64,000 nucleotides of DNA, from NCBI GenBank assembly GCA_026225255.1, contig JAMFSJ010000033.1, positions 62,001 to 126,000 of the forward strand, written 5' to 3'. This stretch comes from Methylacidimicrobium fagopyrum. Lineage in GTDB: Bacteria; Verrucomicrobiota; Verrucomicrobiia; Limisphaerales; UBA11358. The translations under genes were made by a program, and so were the position numbers. Numbering within the stretch: position 1 is the first letter of the stretch; every line of letters starts with the position of its first letter. This document shows positions 38,401 through 50,200 of the stretch, piece by piece. Under the pieces are notes generated by a model. That model saw only the letters and a list, made by a program, of their open reading frames with translations. It was not told where the DNA came from and did no database searches.

Positions 38401-38516
38401 TCGTCGGACAACGTCTGGAGTCCGGCCTCGATCTCATTGACCTGCGTCACGATCGGGCGCATTTTTTTGACATCACGGTCGTTTTTCGACGGGAAAATCG
38501 CTCTTAAAAAATTCAC
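35451..38516 (-). CDS. secA: Protein translocase ATPase SecA
   Basis: A 1021-residue ATPase that drives proteins through SecYEG. Motifs: MATGEGKTL (Walker A) with [20 protein letters not shown], the DEAD-type [39 protein letters not shown], and [14 protein letters not shown]. Nucleotide-binding domain II, the helical scaffold and a C-terminal zinc-binding tail ([13 protein letters not shown]) are all present. In that tail the last ligand pair is Cys-Cys instead of the usual Cys-His. It is about 120 residues longer than the E. coli protein; the excess is mostly a charged helical segment within the first 400 residues (about 260-430), as in Bacteroidetes and Verrucomicrobia SecA. It is essential and has no partner gene here. 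Confidence 0.95.
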   Translation of the reverse strand: [1021 protein letters not shown]

Positions 38517-39110
38517 AATAATCTTTCAGTAACTGGTTAAAAATTGAGCGTGAACGATACGCGAGGAAACCCTTAGCGTCAAAGTGAAACGATTTATGGA
38601 ACTGGGCGCGCTGCCGGCTCGCGAGCAAGTTTTCCACCGCGAAATATACGAAATCCACGAAAAGGAAATTTTGACGGCCGAGGAGAAAGGGGATCAATAA
38701 GGTGCGAGCGAATAATTACGGCGACTCAATCGCCAGATTGCAGACGATACAGAACGCATCGCCAGCCGATTCCGGTTCCCCGGCTCCAACCGGGGGCGAG
38801 TAGCTGGGTTGGGTATTGCCGAACGTTTTGTTTAAATTGAATTTGAATCGGCGGCCATCTGTCGGAATTATCACAAATTATTGATTTTGAGCGTAAAACG
38901 GTGGGTGACTTGATTAGCGCTCACCGAATTTCCAATAATTTCACGCTCGGACATTTGGCGACTGAAATGGGCTTTACCGAGCGACGTCGCTTAAGCGGGA
39001 GAATAACCGGTGTCGACGGGAAAAATCCTTGCCAATCTGTGGCGTGCGAAGACAATCGCAAAAAAGTCCGTGCCGGTGTGCCCGAAGCCAAATGGAAAAT
39101 ATTATTTAAA
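38517..39110. other. 594-base gap between secA and the metalloprotease gene, with a decayed repeat
   Basis: The region between these divergent genes should carry both promoters. Bases 38634-38668 (ACCGCGAAATATACGAAATCCACGAAAAGG) resemble the CCACGAAATACACGAAA motif also seen at 61328-61345, so this is probably an old repeat copy. An open frame continues upstream of the metalloprotease gene to 38901 but lacks gene-like composition. No RNA gene was recognised. Confidence 0.4.
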
Positions 39111-40364
39111 ATGGAAAAATTTCTCTGCCTTTTGATGTCCTGTTTGGCTTTGCCCGGGGCGTTGTTGGCTGCGGGAGCTGTTCCTGATCCGGCGGGCGGC
39201 GTCATGTTGCAGGAGGCGCAGCGAATGGTGGCCGCGTATCATGCCGGTCAACTGCCCCCCACGAATCTTTTGCGCGTGGTTTATTTTGTCCCGAAAGACG
39301 GTCAGCCGCTCGCCGATTACGCCGTTCGCTTGGACCGGGCGGTGAATGACGTAAGTGATTTTTATCGCGATGGCTTCCGGCGCTTTGGCCTCGATTCGGA
39401 GGGGCTGCCGTTGGAGCGAGAGGATGGCAAGCTGGTGATTCATTTGGTGCGGGGACGATTGCCGGCAGGTAAATATGACGCCGCGTCGGGCGACCGCACG
39501 GCGAAAGAAATTCGAGCCGCCCTCAAGCCACAGTTCGACACCGCGCGCGAACATCTGCTGGTGTTTTATGCGTGTGGCAAAACGAATGACGGTCGCTTTG
39601 TGTTCCATACGCCGTATTACGGTTCCGGTTCCCAACGCAATGGAATATGTCACGCGGCGGATTGCGAATTGCTGGACCCGCTTCGGTTGACGGTTACGAA
39701 CCGGACCCTTGATTTGTCTCGGGGGCCGACGTCGATACCGAACACTATTACTGTGGCTAGATTCAATAGTTGGTATTTGGGCGGTGTGGCGCACGAGCTG
39801 GGCCACTGCCTTGGCCTGCCGCACGACAACGGTGGTGAAGCTGAGGCGTCATTCGGTGTTTCCTTGATGGGCATTGGCAATCTGACCTATCGCGAGGAAG
39901 TCTGGGGCGGGGGACCGCCGACGTATCTGGGCCGGGCCTCGGTGCTGCAACTCTTGTCCGAACCCCTTTTCACCGGCTCGAATCGGGGACGTTGGGACAG
40001 TGTGCCGCGGAGTTTTTCAGGACTCAATTTTTCCGCTACGAATGGGGCGGTTCGCATTGAAGGAGTCGCCACCGACGCCATGCCGGCCTACGCAGTCATT
40101 GCTTATGTCTGGCCGGACAGCGACCAGATGGACGACCATGAAGCGCGAACATTTCCGTGCGTGGTCAGGAATGGCCATTTTACTTTAGACTTGGCCCGGC
40201 TGAAAACTGACCATTGGCACCGCTTTCACCTAAGGCTTTCCAAATTGCACGTCAATGGAGCCACGATGAAAGAGGAGTTTACGCTGGCTTATTACTCCTC
40301 ATCCACGCCTGATATCGCCACCTTAAATGCCGAATGGCTGGCGCACGCGCGGAAATTGCCGTGA
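39111..40364 (+). CDS. Exported metzincin-like metallopeptidase
   Basis: A 417-residue protein. The ATG at 39111 was chosen over an in-frame one at 38901 because it starts a clear signal peptide (MEKFLCLLMSCLALPGALLAAG). The catalytic zinc motif is at residues 228-239: HELGHCLGLPHD, i.e. HExxHxxGxxHD, followed after about 20 residues by SLMGIGN, which could be the Met-turn of metzincins. The N-terminal half (YFVPKDGQPL, VSDFYRDGFRRFGLD) is unfamiliar. The C-terminal part is beta-rich. A secreted or periplasmic zinc endopeptidase is likely; the substrate is unknown. It is a lone gene, convergent with tgt after 13 bases. Confidence 0.7.
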   Translation: MEKFLCLLMSCLALPGALLAAGAVPDPAGGVMLQEAQRMVAAYHAGQLPPTNLLRVVYFVPKDGQPLADYAVRLDRAVNDVSDFYRDGFRRFGLDSEGLPLEREDGKLVIHLVRGRLPAGKYDAASGDRTAKEIRAALKPQFDTAREHLLVFYACGKTNDGRFVFHTPYYGSGSQRNGICHAADCELLDPLRLTVTNRTLDLSRGPTSIPNTITVARFNSWYLGGVAHELGHCLGLPHDNGGEAEASFGVSLMGIGNLTYREEVWGGGPPTYLGRASVLQLLSEPLFTGSNRGRWDSVPRSFSGLNFSATNGAVRIEGVATDAMPAYAVIAYVWPDSDQMDDHEARTFPCVVRNGHFTLDLARLKTDHWHRFHLRLSKLHVNGATMKEEFTLAYYSSSTPDIATLNAEWLAHARKLP

Positions 40365-40377
40365 TATAAACCTGATT

Positions 40378-41535
<1,158 letters not shown>

Positions 41536-41582
41536 TTAAATCCGGCGCGATTGCAGATGATTTTTTCGGGATTGAGCCAAAT

Positions 41583-44096
41583 TTATTTTGGCGAATAGGT
41601 GTCTATATCCACGCCAAAAAGATGATTCGGCGGGCTGGCTTTGATTTCATGGTAATGCCGGTCGCGCGAATCCCAGACGATCAAATCCAATTCAGGTGCT
41701 GTGGTGCTGCTGCGTCCGTAATCGTATTGAAAACTGTCATAGATGCGGATGCCATAAACGGCCACGATCACATCGCCCATTTTTAATCCCGCGGCACGGA
41801 GCAAATCATTCTCGCCTTTGAAAACCACGCCATCCTTTGGTGGCGACTGGAAATCGGCAACCTTTACTTTTTCGAGGCCCCGGGGGAACAGTTTGCCAAA
41901 GCGTTTTTGCAGTTCGCCATCGAACTGCGTGCCGTGCGTTTTGGTTTTGTAGCGCAGGCAAAAGGTGATGACCGCGCCGGATTCGTTACAGCGCTCTTCC
42001 ATGTTGGAATACCATTGGAAAGCGTTTTGATAATCGCCGGTGGCTTCGAAAAATTCGGCCTTCGCACGCAATCCTCCCGACGAATAAACTTCGCCGGCGG
42101 CGTCGGCCACGGCCCGGGCTTTTTCTTTTTGATTATGCTTCAAATAATAGTTTACGAGCCAACTGGCGTCATACGAAGTCCGCACGCTGTCGGGATCTAA
42201 GGCGTTGGCTTTTTCATAATAAGCCGCCGCTTTGTCGTCCTGAGTGAGCGCGGCAAAATAATTGCCCAAGACGATATAATTTTTCGGGTCTAAAACCGCC
42301 GCTTTGGAAAGTAATTGTTCATAGCGTTCAGGCTGGTTGCGAACCGTTTTGGCTACGGTTTGCATGGCGTAACTCGCATAGGCCAGCACCGGCTGATACA
42401 GGTCAGCCGCCTGTTCATAAGTCGGCTGGATTGTTCCGTATTTATGCTTGAAAATATAATTGACGATTTGCGAATCGTAAGGTGCCTGCTCATGCAGTTT
42501 ATCCAGCATCGCTGCCGAATCTGAACGACCGATCAAGCTGGGATGATTCAATCGCGGATTTATGTCATAAACGGTGCCGGGCGGCGGATTATGCTTGTGC
42601 CATTCGTTGACGTGCGGGTTTGGATTCGGCTGATAGCGTTCCGTGTCAGAAAATTCGTAGCACAGATAATTCCAACATTCTGCCGGAACCAGTTGCGGCG
42701 TGGCCACGGTCACTTTGAATCCATCATCCACCGACTGATGGTAGGACGCGACATCCACGCAATTAAACCGGCGCACGAACGGGTAAAGCCGCAGTCCGTT
42801 CAACGTCTGGTCGATGTTGGTGGAAAACGCATGGGCGTCTTCCGGCACGCCCCAACGCCATTGCATGAAGTCAAAATTATGTTGCACCGCGTGGCATAAT
42901 TGACGTTGTAAAAATCCGGCCCATAAGCCCCAACCAATCACACGCACGACCGATTTTCCGTCTGAATCCACAGAGAAACAACGTTCCGGCATTTCGTTTA
43001 ACGCCTCCGGGAGTCCGTCCTTTTTCAAAACTTTCTGATGCGAGGATTGGTAGACGGCGGCAATTTCCGAAAACTCCGCGCGTAAAGCCACCGCCAATAA
43101 TTCATGTCCCACGCCAACGGAATAATTACCTTCATTCGCGATGCGGACGAAATCTGCAGTTTGCTTCTGCACATCGCTTAATTTGTTCCAGGCGATATCT
43201 GTATTAGCCGAGTGATCCAGCGCGTAAAACCAATTGATACATTCAACTTGCGAAAGGCCGCCAAGTTTTTCCAGTGGACGATAATCGCCCGTGTTCCGAG
43301 CCTGCAACGCCCGCACCCAACTGGTCACGGCCGTGACGTTCGTCTTGATGTCCGACAATTTATCCAGTGCCGCCGTTTGATTGTTCATCAAGGTCAGCAA
43401 CATCGCCTCGGCCATTTGTCCGTTGATCGCGGATAAATTCCCACCACTCAAATAGCGCGCCATCGTCAGGTGCGCCGTGATCCGGCAGAGTGGCGAACGG
43501 ATCTCAAAAAAATTACCAGAATGTTCGCGCAACGTGAATGCGCCTAAAAGAATGGCAGCCTCTTCATGCAAGCTGGCTTTGGAAAAATTACTTCCCAGCG
43601 ATTGTGAAAGCTTTTGATTTTCGTCCTCGATGGTTGTGGCCGCGCCATCCGTCAGGCTCGCCAGCAACGTCGTATTGGGCGTGGAGTTATTTTCACTGGC
43701 CGGCAATTCGATAGCTTTAGCCAATTGCGTTGCCAAGGCTTCATAAACTTCCGGCGACCAGATCGGGCCATTGATATTAAGTTTATTTTTTATGCCGCGA
43801 TGATTGACATCCAAATCAATCTCCAATTCATACGTCGGCGCACCAAACGAGGAATCGGGTGTCTCGGTCGCGGAAATAAAAAAATTCTTGGCCTCGGGCG
43901 GATGATGAAACTTGGCGTAATAAATCTGTTCCGCCAGATCGGCAGTAATATTTTCAACGATGAATTGCGATTCATCCTGAAAATCAGTTTGAAAATAACC
44001 GGACGAAGTCGTCCGACCAGTTCCATGGGCCGGTTCACAGTGGGTGAAGTTTAGTGCCGAGGCGACGAACAGGATGCTGAAAATAATTTTCTTCAT
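41583..44096 (-). CDS. Large exported protein with helical (TPR-like) repeats and a C-terminal PDZ-like segment
   Basis: An 837-residue exported protein. The inner ATG at 44096 (MKKIIFSILFVASALNFTHC) was chosen because it begins a lipoprotein-like signal peptide; the extra 14 codons upstream give a poor start. An N-terminal domain of about 170 residues of unknown fold is followed by helical regions. TPR-like pairs occur near residues 640-740 (QDDKAAAYYEKANALDPDS, ATGDYQNAFQWYSNMEERC). The C-terminus (LLRAAGLKMGDVIVAVYGIR) looks like the ligand loop of a PDZ domain. A periplasmic scaffold or chaperone is possible. No enzyme motif is seen and no family is recognised. Confidence 0.6.
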   Translation of the reverse strand: MKKIIFSILFVASALNFTHCEPAHGTGRTTSSGYFQTDFQDESQFIVENITADLAEQIYYAKFHHPPEAKNFFISATETPDSSFGAPTYELEIDLDVNHRGIKNKLNINGPIWSPEVYEALATQLAKAIELPASENNSTPNTTLLASLTDGAATTIEDENQKLSQSLGSNFSKASLHEEAAILLGAFTLREHSGNFFEIRSPLCRITAHLTMARYLSGGNLSAINGQMAEAMLLTLMNNQTAALDKLSDIKTNVTAVTSWVRALQARNTGDYRPLEKLGGLSQVECINWFYALDHSANTDIAWNKLSDVQKQTADFVRIANEGNYSVGVGHELLAVALRAEFSEIAAVYQSSHQKVLKKDGLPEALNEMPERCFSVDSDGKSVVRVIGWGLWAGFLQRQLCHAVQHNFDFMQWRWGVPEDAHAFSTNIDQTLNGLRLYPFVRRFNCVDVASYHQSVDDGFKVTVATPQLVPAECWNYLCYEFSDTERYQPNPNPHVNEWHKHNPPPGTVYDINPRLNHPSLIGRSDSAAMLDKLHEQAPYDSQIVNYIFKHKYGTIQPTYEQAADLYQPVLAYASYAMQTVAKTVRNQPERYEQLLSKAAVLDPKNYIVLGNYFAALTQDDKAAAYYEKANALDPDSVRTSYDASWLVNYYLKHNQKEKARAVADAAGEVYSSGGLRAKAEFFEATGDYQNAFQWYSNMEERCNESGAVITFCLRYKTKTHGTQFDGELQKRFGKLFPRGLEKVKVADFQSPPKDGVVFKGENDLLRAAGLKMGDVIVAVYGIRIYDSFQYDYGRSSTTAPELDLIVWDSRDRHYHEIKASPPNHLFGVDIDTYSPK

Positions 44097-44231
44097 GATA
44101 CGTGTTTTTCTGAGAGAACTGGCTTTGCCGATTTCCACCAGCGCCGATAAAAAACACTAATTCAGTTGCTGTCTCAAGCGGATAAATCCAATTCGGCGCG
44201 ACTGTAGATGAAAATTTTAAGGTATGGAAAA

Positions 44232-47200
44232 TTATTGCGCGGTCACGACGAGCCGGTAAAAACGTTGCATGGGCAGAGGTGAGTTATCGTTCAAGGCGAG
44301 CGGGCCGCCCGTTCCCGCGACGGGAGTGCCGAGCAACGTCCATTGCGGATCGCTTAGATTATTTTTGTATTCCAATTGATAGGTTTGGCCAAGCAGGGAG
44401 GCAAATGTGAAGTTCACCACATTTCCATTAGCGGTAATGGAGGCAAACTGCAGCGGCGGTTGGACGATGACGGAAAATGTTTTCGCATCGCTGGCGGGTG
44501 GCGTGCCGTTATCCGTCACGCGGATGGTGAATGAATTGGTGCTGGGCGCGAAAATATTTGTGGCCGTCCACGTGAAACTGCCGGTCACTGGAACAAGGTT
44601 CGCGCCCGCCGGTGAATTGGTCAGGCTGAAGGTAAGCGTCTGATACCAACTATCTGGATCCGTCGCCGTCGCGGTGAATTGCACCGTCTGACCGAGATAG
44701 ATCAACTTGTTCGTGATGACGGCCAGCACGGGCGCGTTATTGGGAATGACATTCGCCGCGCCCGGCGTCGGGCTAGGCATGAAGAAAATATTCGTGGTGC
44801 CATCGGGAAAGCGGCCTTCGGAAATGCCATTGGTCTGGGTGCCGTAATTAATGCGGTCGATTTCGGCGGCGGTGTCGTCGTAAAACACGATGGTATTGCT
44901 GGTGGCGGTCAAGCTGAGATCCGCGTGATCCGGGCCGGGCAGTTGATCGGCGAATAGTTGGAGAAATCCGCGCGGCGGTAAGAATGAAAGCGCGCCGATG
45001 CGAAATAACGAATTGCTGGTGGCCAGATAAGTGCCTTGCAGCGCGACTGGCGCGTTCGAAGCGCGATTGAATAATTCGATCCAATTGGTTGCGCCGGTCG
45101 TGAACCATTCGTTGATGGCAACATTGGTGGTGGCGGCCAACGTGGCGGCGAGATTGGGCGCCTTTGGCGTGGGCTGCGTTAACTGCCAGGCATCATTGAT
45201 GCGGCCCAGCGACAAATCGGCGACTTGTTGGCCGAAGGAAACGGCGTCCACGCGATTCGTGTTCGGGTCATAGAGAAAAATATTTTCGCCGCTCCGGGAC
45301 AAGGCAAAGCCCGTGTGCAAACCGGGCGCGGCGTTGTCGGTATCACACCAAACCACGAGATAGCCGCCCGCTGCAATGGTGGTGCCACCGGGAAAAACAA
45401 AACTGCGCGCGTTGCCGCCGTCGCTCAAACTCCAATTGGCCAGACTCACGGAATTGGTGCCGCGATTCCATATTTCCAACCAGTCGGGGAAATCATTGCC
45501 GTTGGTCACCGCCGTTTGGTTATCCGCCATGATTTCGTTCAACACGATGTCGCCCGTTGTGGGCGTGACGGGTGGCAATCCGGGCGTGCCGTTGGGCGCG
45601 GTGCTGGCGCGCCAGTTGGCGGGCGAATTCAAATCGCCATACGGATCAATCAATTCGAGCGAATAACCACCGCCGTCCGCCGCCGTCGGCCAGCCCGCTT
45701 TATTGTTGTAAGTCACTTCGGTCACGACCTCGCCGTTGTGGTCGAGAATGGCCACGCGTTCGCCGCCATTATTCAAGTTGCCGCTGTAATATCCCAAGAC
45801 CGTGACGCCCGGATAGCGGCTGGCGAAATCAGTCGGACTCCCATTGTTCGCCAACACCAGCACCGCGCCGGGTTGAATGATCGTGCCGTTCGGAAACACA
45901 AACGTGATTCCAACAAAACTGAAACCGCTCACGTCCAACGGCGTGGCGCCGATGTTTTGAACTTCGAGAAATTCGTAGCTGCTGCCGCCGATCGGATTAT
46001 ACATCAACTCGGTGATGCGGAGCGGAACGCCGAGCGAGCCGACGGTGAAATTGCCCGCCGACAACGCACTCCAAGTCCCATTGAGCACGCGCGCTTGCAC
46101 GTTCATGCTGCTCGTCAAAACCACCGGCATGCCGTTGGTATAAACCAGCGTGCCGAGCGTGACGGCGCCGGAACCATAGACGCGGGGATCAGTTCCATTG
46201 GTCGTGTAATAGAGGATTCCGCCCGCATTGGGATTGCTCATCGTCAGGGTAAAACCGGCGGGCACATTTCCCCCGGGCTGATTGAACGTGGGCGCGCCGT
46301 TATTCGGCACGAGGCCGATGGTTTTGTATTGGTTCCATACCTTGGCCGAACGGAGCGGAAAATAATTCGTCGTGTTGCCGGGATTGTTCGTATAGCCGAG
46401 CAAATTGTTCAGCTCACGCAGCCAATGATCGTTGCGCGTGTAATTGGTCGTCAGCAGATAGCCGCCCCAACGCGCCGATTCGTCCACGATGGCGCTGTTG
46501 ATTTCATTGATGCGTTTCAAATAAAACGCCGCCGGCACATTGCGTTCGGGATGCGCCGGATCTGGAATCGGATTGGCCGGGTCGGTGTAAAGCACGCCGC
46601 CGATGGAATAGTGTTTTTGCAGGTGATCGGCAAAGCGCAGTTTAAATTCCGCGTTGTTCCGGAGCGCGTTGTAGATTTGCGCCGGGCTGCCCGTGGCGTT
46701 GGCGGTCGTGACATTTTCATTCACGTCTTTCAAAGTATGTTCGGCGTCCCAGACGATGAACTTGAACGTCCCGCCCGCCGCCCGCGGACGGATCAAATAC
46801 CAATTATGCTGCGGCCAGTCGTCATCGCCGGTCCAATGCTGAACAATCATGTAATCAATCAGATTGTCCACATCCACATACTGCTGCAACTGCTCGTATT
46901 GCGCATTGTTCGTCAGGCCGGTATTGGACAAAGCCAGCGCGGTGTTCCAAGCGTTGAGGTCGCCGGTGAGCAGTTCCGTTCCGTCCGCCGTATTTTTTAT
47001 CACGTCATAACCCGTATCGTCGCCACCAAAATAACTCGCGGCAAAATCATTGTCGGGCCGTTCGTGGACGTAGTGAATTCCCCAATAAATGCCATTGAGA
47101 TATAAGTTGTAAAATTGTCCGTGAAAAGAAGCGTTGCCCATCGCCAGCATCAAGTCGCTGGTGAACTGGTCGCGCACGCATTGCGCGCGGAAACGTTGGT

Positions 47201-50200
47201 CGGTCGGAACACTGGAGCCGACATAATGCCACCAGTAGTTGATGCCGCCATCGAGCACAAAAGTGTTGAAGCTGGTGACGGGCGAATCCGCATACATGGG
47301 AAACTTAAATTTGCCGGGGCCGTAAATGCTTTTGAAAGAGACCCGGAAGGAATGCTTCGCGTTTTTCCCCGGTTGACGTTGCGAGCCGCCTTGGATCTGC
47401 AATCCGCAATTGATCTGCGTGCCCGCGCTGCCGTCCGGAAAAATCAATTCCATCGAACAGGCGCGTTCCCATTCGTCATCGCCACCGTCGTTGGAGTGCG
47501 CTTCCGGATGCGTATAAATGCCGGTGTTGGGATCGAACAGATCAGGAATCGGCACGATGATTGACATCGTCGGAATAGAAACTAATCCGGTGCGGACGAG
47601 GTTGGTATATTGCGGATCGTTTACGATGGTGGGATCCATTTCGTAATAAGCCCGCGAGCCGGTTTCAATGTTGGTGGGCGTTGGGGTCCAAACATTTCCC
47701 ACCGGATAACCTGTCGGATTATTCGGCTGCCGGATAATGTTCTCGGGAAAAAGATACGTCGCCGAAACGGTGAGCGTCGGCAAAAGATTCGGTGCCCAAG
47801 CCGCCGCGCGAAACGCCGTCGTGTTGGTGATATTGATGGGGCCGGTGTAAATATTTCCGTTGGTCACGCTGCCGCTGATGCTGGGCACGCTGCCATCGGT
47901 GGTATAAAGAAGAGTGGCACCCGGCGTTGCCGTTGTCAGCGTCACATTGGTCGGCTGGCTGAAAAATCCGGAGCCGACACTCACAGTTAACGGCGCAACA
48001 ACCCCGGTGATCGTGCTGAAACCGTTCGGCCCGCCCGGGGTCGGCTGGGCGAAATAACCGGGCACGCCGTTGTTGTCCAAACCGTAGGAAATGTTATTCC
48101 GCTGTTCCGGATAAGCGGGCGCGTATTCACTCACGACGTGCGGCGGAAAACCCGCATCATATAACCCGAGATAATTCGTCGAGGCTGCGAGCTTGAAATT
48201 GGTATGCAAATTGGCGCCGGGAATCTGCCGGTTAGCGCCGGAGGCAAAAACCACGAGATACGATCCAGCCGCGAGGTTCGTCGCCGGAAACGTCCACTGC
48301 GCCGGCTGGGTCGCGTCGTCCGTCAGCGACCAGCCAGCGAGATTCACCGCCGTCGTTCCACGGTTGTAAATCTCAATCCAACTGTCGAGCAAACCGTCTT
48401 CGTCGACTAATCCGTTGGGGCTCGTGTTGGCGGCCAAAAATTCGTTGATGACGACGTTGGTCAACGCCGCGGCGTTCACTGCGGGACTTAACAGCGCCGT
48501 CCAGCCGCTGCCGCCAAAAAGATTCGCCGCGACATCCTGGATATTTTGGCCCGGCGCCCACGAAAATTGCACGTTGCCTGATGCGGGTTGCGGAAATTGA
48601 AAAACATACGGTCCGATCCCGCTGCCGCTGACATTGGTCGCCGCCACGCCATTGATCAACAGCGCGGACGCATTCACGCCGGTGACCACTTCACTAAAAT
48701 TCACCTGCGCTTGCGTCAGGTTGCCGACCGTGGCACCGGCGGTAGGCAGGGTGGAAATAATCGTCGGCGCAATGTTATCAATCAGCGTGTAAGCCCAACT
48801 GCCGGAATTATCAAACTGGTTTCCCGCTAAGTCCGTGATTCCGCTGTCCATATCCCAACTGATAAAAATGCTCCCGGACGGCGGTTGCGTGAAGGTGAAC
48901 ACATAATTTGAGCCGCTGCCAGACACGAAATTCGCCGGGTTTCCCCCGATCAATAAATCTTCCGCGTCCACGCCGGTAACGGTTTTATTGAAGGTGACCT
49001 GAAGCTGCGTGAGCGTGCTCACGGTCGCGCCGGCCGCTGGGTTGAGCTGGAAAATAGCCGGGTTAAAATTCGTCACCGGCAGCAGCACCGTCACCGTCGC
49101 CACCTGACTGGTCGCCGCTCCGACCGAATTGGTGACGATCAAACGGTAATCTGCCGCATCGGCTAAAACCACGTTGGTGAACGTCAGGATATTTGAGCCG
49201 GAACCGGAAACATCGCCGCTGTTGATTACGTTGACGTAAAGATTATTGGTGCCTTTTTGCCACTGATAATGCAACGGTGACGAGCCGGAAACGGACGTGA
49301 CCAATTGCGTCGAATTGCTGAGGTTCAAAGTGACCGAAATCGGTTGCGTGGCGATGCTGGGAGCGATCAATGGCGGCGGCCCATAAGGTTGCACGATCAG
49401 ATTCCCTGAGCCGCCCGTGGCGAAATTATTGGGGAAATTCGCCGCCAATTCCGCATACGGATGCGTGCCCGCAATTAAGGTGGCCCCGCTGATTTTCACC
49501 GAACTGAAAATACAGTTTTGATGGAGGTTGATCACACCGCCGTTGGTGAGGGTGAGTCGGCCCGCGCTGTTGAGATCGTAATTCACTTCCAACAAAGCCG
49601 GGCCGGCGACATTGACGATGTTGGTGCTCAAAGGCAAAACGAAACTGGGATCAATGGTGATATCATTAGTGCCCAGCGAATTCACGGTGACGCCCAGCAA
49701 CCACCCGGCCTTCACCATCCATTTGCCGGAAAACGTATTGCTCGTCCCGGAAATCTGCTGCGCCACGGTGGTGCCGGCGTTGAATATCACCAACGGTCCG
49801 CTGCCCGAAAGTTGGCCGGTGAAATTAAATCCGCGCAACGGCTGGACCGCGCCGCCGCCGCCATCCGCCGGAGCAATATAAGATTGGCTCGCGACTTGGA
49901 CTTTTCCCGTGATGACAAAAATGGCGTCGTCGCCCGCGTTCAATACGCCGCCTTTGAGGATGAGCCCGGGATTGCTGGACACACCGGGAAAATTCAAAAG
50001 CAGATTGGTGGCCGTCTTGAAACGAATTTCCGCATTGGTATCCAACGTCAACGAAGCCCCCGGAAATGTCGTCAAACCGCCGCCGGTCGGATTGCGGATG
50101 CGCGTGTTGCCCGTGTTATTTCCGAAAGCGATCCCGTTCGAAACGCATTCGTAAGTATTCGCGCTGACAGGCATGAGCGCGGTTCCCGTTCCGTTGGTTT

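Noticed and set aside
38901-39110. 70-codon extension of the metallopeptidase
   Set aside because: The signal peptide starts at 39111, and the upstream part has no gene-like features.
45225-47105. 626-codon frame opposite the CotH gene
   Set aside because: Antisense to conserved CotH and lamin-tail domains; no start signal or recognisable fold.
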